A DNA stretch of 6,820 nucleotides. Source: JAWVZU01 sp033722075 (GTDB lineage: Bacteria; Pseudomonadota; Gammaproteobacteria; Xanthomonadales; SZUA-38). The notes under the pieces are model-generated. The model made no database searches. It was not told the DNA's origin and was given only the letters and a program-made list of their open reading frames with translations. Positions 1 through 5,939 of this stretch are shown one piece after another. The position numbers and the translations under genes are program-made. Every line of letters begins with the position of its first letter. The stretch's first letter is position 1. The stretch lies in assembly GCA_033722075.1 (NCBI GenBank), contig JAWVZU010000215.1, positions 1-6,820 on the forward strand. The letters run 5' to 3'.

Positions 1-179
1 TGGGTGACGAGCCGTCTGGAGCCGCAGCCTCCCCGGACGTGTCGGCTCCGGACGGCGACACCGACGACGCGGCTGCGGCCGCGACCGAGCGTGAGCGTTC
101 GGGCGGGACCGAGGACGACACGGACGCCGACGCGGACGCGGAACTCGAAGCCCTCAAGCAGCGCATGCGCACCGGCTGA
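1..179 (+). CDS. C-terminal end of an acidic-tailed protein, possibly FxsA (partial)
   Basis: An open frame enters from the left edge and ends at TGA 177-179, giving 58 visible residues. The stretch is dominated by Asp, Glu, Ala, Gly and Thr (17 acidic residues) and ends in a short mixed-charge helix-like segment, ELEALKQRMRTG. It has no domain signature and looks like a disordered tail. The codons favour G or C at the third position, as in the neighbouring genes, and a GC hairpin follows 15 bases after the stop. In E. coli and Pseudomonas, fxsA lies just upstream of groES. FxsA is a small inner-membrane protein with a variable hydrophilic C-terminus, which would fit. The FxsA identity rests only on position and tail character, because the membrane segments lie outside the window. 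That this is a real coding end is more certain than its name. Confidence 0.5.
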   Translation, partial: GDEPSGAAASPDVSAPDGDTDDAAAAATERERSGGTEDDTDADADAELEALKQRMRTG

Positions 180-193
180 CGCTCTCCCCGCTT

Positions 194-223
194 CGGCGGC
201 GCCGGTTGAATTCGGCGCCGCCG
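194..223 (+). terminator. GC-rich hairpin, probable terminator of the upstream gene
   Basis: A perfect 11-bp inverted repeat (194-204 with 213-223, GGCGGCGCC core) encloses an 8-base loop. It starts 15 bases after the stop of the partial upstream gene. The bases after it (ATTCTTT, 231-237) are only moderately T-rich and not immediately adjacent, so this is a weaker intrinsic terminator than the one after groEL. Its placement between the upstream gene and the groES promoter supports a role in separating the two units. Confidence 0.55.
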
Positions 224-278
224 GGCCTCAATTCTTTCCCGTGGCGACGTTCGTCGTCACCTGTTTGCATTTCATCCC

Positions 279-307
279 CTTGAAATCCTTTTGAACGATC
301 TTATGTC
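279..307 (+). promoter_or_regulatory. Probable groESL promoter
   Basis: CTTGAAA at 279-285, preceded by CCC, matches the -35 region of RpoH (sigma-32) promoters and also resembles a sigma-70 TTGACA box. The expected sigma-32 -10 (CCCCAT-like) is not evident. A weak sigma-70-like -10, TATGTC, sits at 302-307 with a 16-base spacer. Transcription would then begin within the CIRCE operator, the usual arrangement for HrcA-repressed promoters. The -35 is convincing. The -10 and the choice of sigma factor are inference. Confidence 0.5.
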
Positions 308-332
308 AGCACTCGTTGAGGTAGAGTGCTAA
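306..332. promoter_or_regulatory. CIRCE operator (HrcA binding site)
   Basis: TCAGCACTC (306-314), a 9-base spacer, then GAGTGCTAA (324-332). The family consensus is TTAGCACTC-N9-GAGTGCTAA, so only one base of the left arm differs and the spacer length is exact. CIRCE is the inverted repeat bound by the heat-shock repressor HrcA, whose activity depends on GroEL. This gives feedback control: free chaperonin keeps HrcA active, and misfolded protein titrates it away. The site lies 109 bases upstream of the groES start and overlaps the predicted transcription start. Confidence 0.95.
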
Positions 333-426
333 CAACGCATGAATCCCGAACACCTGGGCGTAGAGCAGGGCCTTTCCGGCTGCGGAGAGGAGGCAACGGC
401 CCGGGTTGAAATCAAAACCACCTACT

Positions 427-433
427 GGAGGAG
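427..433 (+). promoter_or_regulatory. groES ribosome binding site
   Basis: GGAGGAG lies 8 bases before the ATG at 442. It is a strong Shine-Dalgarno match and settles the start. An in-frame earlier ATG at 406 has no comparable site and would add 12 residues that GroES proteins lack. Confidence 0.9.
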
Positions 434-441
434 CTACACAG

Positions 442-732
442 ATGAAACTGCGTCCTTTGCATGATCGAGTGATCGTAAAGCGTATGGAGGAAGAGCGGAC
501 CTCTCCCGGCGGCATCGTCATCCCGGACTCGGCAACCGAGAAGCCGATCAAGGGAGAAGTGCTGGCCGTGGGCGACGGCAAGCTGCTCGAGAACGGCGAC
601 GTTCGGCCGCTCAATCTGAAAATCGGCGACAAGGTGCTGTTCGGCAAGTACTCGGGCACCGAAGTCAAGATCGACGGTGAAGAGCTGCTGGTCATGCGCG
701 AAGACGACGTGATGGCGGTCATCGAGGGCTGA
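442..732 (+). CDS. groES: Co-chaperonin GroES (10 kDa, Cpn10)
   Basis: This encodes the 96-residue lid of the GroEL folding chamber. A heptameric ring of GroES caps the ATP-bound GroEL ring in the cytoplasm and encloses the substrate. The N-terminus MKLRPLHDRVIVKR is the family signature. The mobile loop (about residues 16-33) carries GGIVI, whose I25-V26-I27 correspond to the hydrophobic I-V-L tripeptide of E. coli GroES that docks on the GroEL apical domain. The roof and core continue through GEVLAVGDG (about 38-46) and the closing strand VMREDDVMAVIEG. Length matches the family (97 in E. coli). The ATG at 442 is chosen over the in-frame 406 because of its strong ribosome binding site and exact agreement with the family N-terminus. 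The gene is first in a two-gene operon behind CIRCE, 56 bases before groEL. Nothing is atypical. Confidence 0.98.
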   Translation: MKLRPLHDRVIVKRMEEERTSPGGIVIPDSATEKPIKGEVLAVGDGKLLENGDVRPLNLKIGDKVLFGKYSGTEVKIDGEELLVMREDDVMAVIEG

Positions 733-773
733 AGCCCAGGCGATCTCTCCAAGTCAGAAACTGAATTCAGATT

Positions 774-780
774 GAAGAGG
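774..780 (+). promoter_or_regulatory. groEL ribosome binding site
   Basis: GAAGAGG lies 8 bases before the groEL ATG at 789, in the 56-base groES-groEL spacer. It supports the start and independent initiation on the shared mRNA. Confidence 0.75.
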
Positions 781-788
781 AATATCCA

Positions 789-2432
<1,644 letters not shown>

Positions 2433-2459
2433 TCCAGCCCTGACCCCAGCAAGACCGGA

Positions 2460-2488
2460 GAGCCCCGCACGCGCGGGGCTCTTTTTTT
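2460..2488 (+). terminator. Intrinsic terminator of groESL
   Basis: A perfect 9-bp stem, GAGCCCCGC (2460-2468) with GCGGGGCTC (2473-2481), has a 4-base loop and is followed directly by seven T residues (2482-2488). This is a textbook Rho-independent terminator and closes the groES-groEL operon. Confidence 0.95.
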
Positions 2489-2503
2489 GTCTCGAACAAA
2501 CGG

Positions 2504-2509
2504 TATAGA
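2504..2509 (+). promoter_or_regulatory. Possible -10 box for the small lipoprotein gene
   Basis: TATAGA lies 8 bases before the ATG at 2518. It matches TATAAT at four of six positions. Transcription would start about 2516-2518, at or next to the start codon. No good -35 box is visible because the T-run of the groEL terminator occupies that area. It is supported mainly by the lack of any Shine-Dalgarno sequence before the gene. Confidence 0.35.
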
Positions 2510-2517
2510 CTCCGACC

Positions 2518-2727
2518 ATGAGTTCGAAACGCCCGATCCCGTTGCTGCTTGGCTTGGCATTGACCCTGGCCGGCGGCTGCACGGTCTATCGCACCGACGG
2601 CCCGGAAGCCCGTGAGGGTGCCGACCAGGTCTATATCTGTCACAAAGGCAAGAAGACCATGCGCGTGGCCGACCCCGCGGTGCGCGCTCACCTCGACCAC
2701 GGTGATCGTCTCGGCGTCTGCCCCTAG
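2518..2727 (+). CDS. Small putative lipoprotein with a CHKGK...HxxHGDxxGxC motif
   Basis: The product has 69 residues. Residues 1-20 form a lipoprotein-type signal (SKR, then a Leu/Ala core) ending in LAGGC, with Cys21 the likely lipidated residue. Ala at -3 is a little off the lipobox consensus, where Leu, Val or Ile is usual. The mature part is short and polar. It ends in a compact segment with Cys41-His42-Lys-Gly-Lys, then His58, His61-Gly-Asp and Cys68. From memory, similar CHKGK...HGDxxG.C segments occur in other small exported bacterial proteins. The spacing of Cys and His could bind a metal or form a disulfide, but no function is established. The gene lies 29 bases past the groEL terminator, so it probably has its own promoter, and no ribosome binding site is visible before the ATG. 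The start is supported because the signal peptide begins there. It is unlikely to be a chaperonin partner. Confidence 0.75.
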   Translation: MSSKRPIPLLLGLALTLAGGCTVYRTDGPEAREGADQVYICHKGKKTMRVADPAVRAHLDHGDRLGVCP

Positions 2728-2778
2728 CTGCTCCCAGCTCGCGCGGGTCCGCAGATTTACCGGGGCTTTGTCCCGAAC

Positions 2779-2794
2779 TGTGACCGCGATCACG
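2779..2794. promoter_or_regulatory. CRP/Vfr/Clp-like binding site (upstream of a pair)
   Basis: TGTGA-CCGCGA-TCACG fits the CRP consensus TGTGA-N6-TCACA with one mismatch in the core arms. With flanks (AAC before, TAA after) it matches about 15 of the 22 bases of the E. coli consensus. It lies in the 169-base gap between the lipoprotein gene and the DUF1631 gene, centred about 110 bases before the latter's start codon. Which CRP-family protein binds it here is unknown. Confidence 0.55.
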
Positions 2795-2811
2795 TAATGC
2801 CCCCGATCGAA

Positions 2812-2827
2812 CGTGACGCCAATCACG
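2812..2827. promoter_or_regulatory. CRP-like binding site (downstream of the pair)
   Basis: CGTGA-CGCCAA-TCACG is a perfect 5-bp inverted repeat with the CRP N6 spacing and the conserved GTGA/TCAC cores. Its centre is 33 bases from that of the site at 2779-2794, close to three helical turns, so both would present the same DNA face. On its own it is a weaker match than its neighbour. The pairing is what makes it credible. Confidence 0.4.
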
Positions 2828-2855
2828 GAACGGTGCCTGCCGTTTGAACCACCCT

Positions 2856-2861
2856 GATACT
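2856..2861 (+). promoter_or_regulatory. Weak -10-like box upstream of the DUF1631 gene
   Basis: GATACT matches TATAAT at four of six positions. No convincing -35 lies 16-18 bases upstream, as expected if the promoter depends on an activator such as a CRP-family protein. It is tentative and is included because it lies between the CRP-like pair and the start codon. Confidence 0.25.
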
Positions 2862-2896
2862 GCGTCTCTCCGAAATTGAGCTGCAGGTACAGGGAA

Positions 2897-5083
2897 ATGA
2901 GTGGTGTAACAACGAGTCAGTGGAGTCTGTCCGGATCACTGGGTGCGAACCCCGTTTTTCTGCGCATGGCCAGCACCCACATGGCGATTCTCACCACGCG
3001 CATCGATGACGTTCTTGCACGGGCGTCAACCTGGATGACCGACAACGCCGGCGCCAGCACATCGGACGACGACCGCGCCGAGTTCTTCGAGGCGGCGATG
3101 GTGCTGACCCGCAGCAAGGAGCTCATCCGCAACACCTTTCTCGGTGCCGCCGGTCGGCCGCTGCGCGAATACTGCCAGTTGGGTCCTCAATCGGCGCTAC
3201 TGACGACGCCCCAGCTGCCGGCCATGCAAGCTGCGGAGATGCGCATCCTGGACGACCAGGACGTGGCGGAAGCATTGGCCTTCGAGGCGATGGTCCAGCG
3301 TGCCGAGAACAAGTTCCGGCAGGATCTGCACGCCCTGTCCGTGCGCCTGGCGGAGCTCGCGGCGGCACCTCGGCTCAAGTCGGAAGACAACCCGATCGGT
3401 CCGGCGAAGCTGTGTGAGGCATTCCAGGCAGCCATGAGCGGCGTCGAAATGGCCCTGGAGCCGCGCCTGGAGATCTATGAGGTCTTCGATCGGATCCTGA
3501 TCCGCCAGCTCGATCAGTTGTACGATCCGCTCAATGCCCAGCTCGCCGAAGCCGGCATCGTGCCCGAGATCAAATGGGAGCCCCGCTTGAAGCGTGAGCG
3601 CCAGCGTCGCGAAGAGCGGGCGCGGGAGGAAGCGCCGCAGGACGAGGAGGCGACGCGCGAAGCCAGGCGGGGTTACCTGGACTCGTGGCTGCACGGTTCG
3701 ATCCAGTGGCTGCTTTCCCATCGCCGCCGGCAGGCCGGCGACCCGCGTGACGAAACGACGCCCGGGATCGAGAATGAGACCCTGCAACAGGTGCTCAACG
3801 ACCTTCAGAACCGGCTGGCCGTGGATCCGGAAGGCGTTTCCCGGAATATCGAGGATATCAAGCGGCTGCTGCTGGACGACGTTGCTCAGTCCGGCCGTAG
3901 CGAACACCGTCAGCTGACCTTGAATGACGAAAACGTGCTGGACTCGGTTGGCATGATGTTCGACTTCATGGGCAATGACACCCAGTTGCCGGAGCCCTTT
4001 CAGCTGACCCTGAGCAAACTGCAGATCCCCTATCTGAAAGCGGCCGTTCGCGACGCGGAGTTCCTGGGCGCGGCCGATGCGCCGGCCAAGTTGCTCCTAA
4101 ACGAGATGGCCAAGGCGGGGCTGGGGTGGAACGCCGAGAGCGATCCGCGGGAACGGTTGCTGAACAAGGTCCGGGAAATCACCAAGCGCATCATCACCGA
4201 ATACGACGACGATCCCACTGTCTTCGATGAGTTGCTGGAAGATTTTCGCCGCTTTAGCGAGCGCCAGCAGAAACGCGCGGAACTGGTCGCCAAGCGCCAG
4301 TCCCAGGCGATGGCCGGAAAAGAGCGACTGCGCGTCGCCCGTCGCGACGTGGGTCAGTTCCTGGTTCACCAGACCCGGTCCCGCGAATTGCCGCCGCTGG
4401 TCGGCGACCTGCTTCGCAAGTCCTGGGCGCACGTGATGGTGCTGACCCTGCTTCGCCACGGAAAAGAGTCGAAACAGTGGCAGCAGGCGGTGGCGACGGT
4501 CCGGGAGCTCGTCTGGTCAGTCACCTTCAAGCGCAACCAGAAAGCGGTCCGAAGGCTGCGGACGCGCCTTCCGGTGCTGGCCAAGGCGTTGGCCGCGGGA
4601 CTGCGCAAGGTGGGCTACTCCGATTCTGAAATCAGCAAATTGCTGTTCAATCTGAAGAAGCTATACACGGAGTTGATCAGCCGCACGGGCAGCGAACACG
4701 TCATCATCGAGGCATCGCCGGATGGTCTGGTCATCCGGGGAGACGACATCGAGCAGTTCGCTGAAGATGATCCGACGATCGAATCGGTGGAAGACGTGGA
4801 AAGTCTCTCCGACATCCTGGACCAGGTCCAGGGGTGGCGGGCTGGTCAGTGGGTCATGTTCCATCGCGAGCAGGGCGAACCGCTGCGTGCCAAGCTTTCC
4901 TGGATCAGCCCGATCACCGGCCGTTACCTTTTCGTCAACCGGCAGGGGCGCCGGGCTGCGGAACTCTCCGCGTCTCAGCTGGCGGAGAACCTGATTGGCG
5001 AGCGGATCGAGTTGCTGGATGACGAGGCCCTGATGACTCGGGCCATGAGCGCCGTAGCCGACAGCCTGCAGGTGGCTGCCTGA
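2897..5083 (+). CDS. DUF1631 family protein
   Basis: The product has 728 residues, within the usual range of this uncharacterised proteobacterial family. It is soluble, with no signal peptide or membrane span, and mostly alpha-helical. A highly charged Arg/Glu segment at about residues 228-258 looks like a coiled coil or linker. The C-terminal part is diagnostic: WRAGQW (647-652) followed by KLSWISPITGRYLFVNRQG (666-684). This compact beta-rich module ends DUF1631 proteins and superficially resembles PilZ-like folds. Some databases label relatives thymidine phosphorylase, which nothing here supports. The function is unknown. The ATG at 2897 is preferred over an in-frame TTG at 2876. CAGG at 2883-2886 could be its ribosome site but is weak, and a downstream start at MASTHM (about 2967) is possible. 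Two CRP-like sites lie upstream. The stop is 7 bases from the end of the convergent small gene. Confidence 0.9.
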   Translation: MSGVTTSQWSLSGSLGANPVFLRMASTHMAILTTRIDDVLARASTWMTDNAGASTSDDDRAEFFEAAMVLTRSKELIRNTFLGAAGRPLREYCQLGPQSALLTTPQLPAMQAAEMRILDDQDVAEALAFEAMVQRAENKFRQDLHALSVRLAELAAAPRLKSEDNPIGPAKLCEAFQAAMSGVEMALEPRLEIYEVFDRILIRQLDQLYDPLNAQLAEAGIVPEIKWEPRLKRERQRREERAREEAPQDEEATREARRGYLDSWLHGSIQWLLSHRRRQAGDPRDETTPGIENETLQQVLNDLQNRLAVDPEGVSRNIEDIKRLLLDDVAQSGRSEHRQLTLNDENVLDSVGMMFDFMGNDTQLPEPFQLTLSKLQIPYLKAAVRDAEFLGAADAPAKLLLNEMAKAGLGWNAESDPRERLLNKVREITKRIITEYDDDPTVFDELLEDFRRFSERQQKRAELVAKRQSQAMAGKERLRVARRDVGQFLVHQTRSRELPPLVGDLLRKSWAHVMVLTLLRHGKESKQWQQAVATVRELVWSVTFKRNQKAVRRLRTRLPVLAKALAAGLRKVGYSDSEISKLLFNLKKLYTELISRTGSEHVIIEASPDGLVIRGDDIEQFAEDDPTIESVEDVESLSDILDQVQGWRAGQWVMFHREQGEPLRAKLSWISPITGRYLFVNRQGRRAAELSASQLAENLIGERIELLDDEALMTRAMSAVADSLQVAA

Positions 5084-5090
5084 TGCAGCG

Positions 5091-5258
5091 CTAGAAAGGA
5101 CTCAGGGGAAACGCGGAACCGCGGCTCGGGGACGGCGCCGAGGCACTGGTCTCCGCGGCCGAGGCGGCACGCACGTACTGCTTGGCCCAGAGCATCGCCG
5201 AGACCTCCAGTCCGAGGAGCGCGATACCAACGATCCAGATGAGAAGCAGTCTTTTCAT
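5091..5258 (-). CDS. Small single-span membrane protein, 55 residues
   Basis: An ATG at 5258-5256 opens a 55-codon frame ending in TAG (5093-5091). The N-terminus is Met-Lys-Arg, then about 20 hydrophobic residues (LLLIWIVGIALLGLEVSAML), then WAKQYVR and a Ser/Ala/Pro-rich tail ending PLSPF. This is the pattern of a small inner-membrane protein with a short soluble tail. Reading the segment as an uncleaved anchor rather than a signal peptide is inference. The ribosome site is poor (GGACG about 6 bases before the ATG). The gene is convergent with the DUF1631 gene, the stops being 7 bases apart, and a possible sigma-54-like promoter lies upstream. I do not recognise a family. The ordered topology supports a real gene, but at this length chance cannot be excluded. 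Confidence 0.6.
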   Translation of the reverse strand: MKRLLLIWIVGIALLGLEVSAMLWAKQYVRAASAAETSASAPSPSRGSAFPLSPF

Positions 5259-5294
5259 GTCAGCGTCCGTGAATTCATTCTAACCATCGGTAAT

Positions 5295-5310
5295 TCACAA
5301 AGCGTGCCAA
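5295..5310 (-). promoter_or_regulatory. Possible sigma-54-like promoter for the small membrane protein
   Basis: Read on the minus strand, TTGGCACG (5310-5303) matches the -24 element of RpoN promoters exactly. At the required 10-base distance after GG, the -12 element reads GTGA instead of TTGC, so the invariant GC doublet is GA. Transcription would start near 5284, about 25 bases before the ATG. The strong half and the position are suggestive, and the -12 mismatch weakens the call considerably. Confidence 0.25.
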
Positions 5311-5359
5311 TTCTTGCTGCTTTTCAAATCAATTAGTTAGGTAGAGTCAAGGGGCGGAA

Positions 5360-5411
5360 GTGTCCGCTTCCGGACCGAAAACTGGCGAGATCGGACACTT
5401 GCAGCGGACAC
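5360..5411. repeat. 52-bp element bounded by 9-bp inverted repeats
   Basis: GTGTCCGCT (5360-5368) is perfectly inverted at AGCGGACAC (5403-5411). Inside are a smaller hairpin, GTCCG-CTTC-CGGAC (5362-5375), and a further CGGACAC copy (5392-5398). Another CGGACAC follows at 5413-5419, and GTCCG recurs at 5440-5444 and 5449-5453. The segment is non-coding, between the small membrane protein gene and the DUF4124 gene. The arrangement resembles dispersed palindromic elements or a tiny MITE, but it could be an operator cluster or simply a structured leader. Whether it is repeated elsewhere in the genome cannot be seen here. Confidence 0.4.
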
Positions 5412-5506
5412 CCGGACACCGGAAATTCCGACAACAACCGTCCGCAAAGTCCGATGCCTGCGAGGGCCGACCAACCTATCCTCTGACGCACACCATCCAG
5501 CTGCCA

Positions 5507-5513
5507 GGGAGGG
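5507..5513 (+). promoter_or_regulatory. Ribosome binding site of the DUF4124 gene
   Basis: GGGAGGG, containing a GGAGG core, lies 6 bases before the ATG at 5520. It is a strong Shine-Dalgarno sequence that fixes this start, which also begins exactly at the signal peptide. Confidence 0.85.
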
Positions 5514-5519
5514 CAGGAT

Positions 5520-5927
5520 ATGAGAATCAAAGTGATCTTTCTGCTGTGCGTACTGCATTCAGCAGGCCACTGTGCAGGCATCTATTCGTGGGTAGACGAC
5601 AATGGCGTGAGGCACTTCGGTGACCATCCTCCGGCCGATCAGCATGCGGATCGTGATCCCGTGCCCGCGGTTCCGTCGGTCGGCACGGTTGCGCCGAAAG
5701 CACCGGTCCAGGTCAAGCCGCGCCAGCGTCCAAGGCGCCGGGCAGGGCCGAGTCGTGGGGACGCGGTGGCCGCTGCACATCGCCGCGAAGAGCAGTGCCA
5801 CAAGGCGCGCCTGAATCTGGACGAGGTGAGCGATCGGCGAAGGGCAGGCTACCGCGCGTCCGAATCCCGCCGGCTGGATCGGCGCGAGCGGCGGGCTCGC
5901 GCCAATATCCGGTTTTATTGCAGTTAG
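5520..5927 (+). CDS. Exported DUF4124 domain protein
   Basis: The product has 135 residues. Residues 1-19 are a Sec-type signal peptide (MRIK, a hydrophobic core, then HSAGHCAG), probably cleaved near 19/20. Cys18 is not a good lipobox because His precedes it. The DUF4124 core follows at once, IYSWVDDNGVRHFGDHPP (21-38), close to the family pattern IYKWVDxxGxxHYSDxPP. A Pro/Arg-rich, probably disordered linker spans about 45-85. The C-terminal helix (about 88-135) is very Arg-rich and contains C93xxAR, AGYRASESRRLDRR and a final FYC134, a layout I recall from other DUF4124 proteins, where the two Cys could form a disulfide. The likely location is periplasm or envelope. The function is unknown. 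The unusually basic tail might bind an anionic polymer, but this is speculation. It is convergent with the repeat-protein gene, 12 bases apart. Confidence 0.88.
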   Translation: MRIKVIFLLCVLHSAGHCAGIYSWVDDNGVRHFGDHPPADQHADRDPVPAVPSVGTVAPKAPVQVKPRQRPRRRAGPSRGDAVAAAHRREEQCHKARLNLDEVSDRRRAGYRASESRRLDRRERRARANIRFYCS

Positions 5928-5939
5928 CTTACATCCGGG

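Larger units (their letters stand above)
5259..5519. other. Intergenic region between divergent genes
   Basis: These 261 bases separate the small minus-strand membrane gene from the plus-strand DUF4124 gene. The left half (about 5270-5345) is clearly more AT-rich than the surroundings and should carry the promoters, including the sigma-54-like candidate. The right half is GC-rich and holds the inverted-repeat element and clustered CGGACA/GTCCG words, including CGGAAATTCCG at 5420-5430. I see no credible coding frame. The frames that cross it lack ribosome sites and protein features. Confidence 0.6.

Noticed and set aside
4..294. A plus-strand frame of 96 codons starting at position 4.
   Set aside because: It is out of frame with the acidic tail, is rich in Arg/Pro/Thr as expected of a shifted frame, and runs through the hairpin at 194-223 into the groES promoter.
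339..464. A 41-codon frame in the groES leader, overlapping the groES start by 23 bases (possible upstream regulatory ORF).
   Set aside because: There is no ribosome site before its ATG, no attenuation-like structure was found, and the encoded peptide has no notable composition. Chance is the simpler explanation.
3197..3907. A 236-codon minus-strand frame within the DUF1631 gene.
   Set aside because: It is fully contained antisense to a gene of a recognised family, and its composition is typical of a shadow frame.
5360..5623. An 87-codon plus-strand frame starting inside the inverted-repeat element.
   Set aside because: It overlaps the DUF4124 gene in another frame. That gene has the strong ribosome site, signal peptide and domain, and this frame has none.
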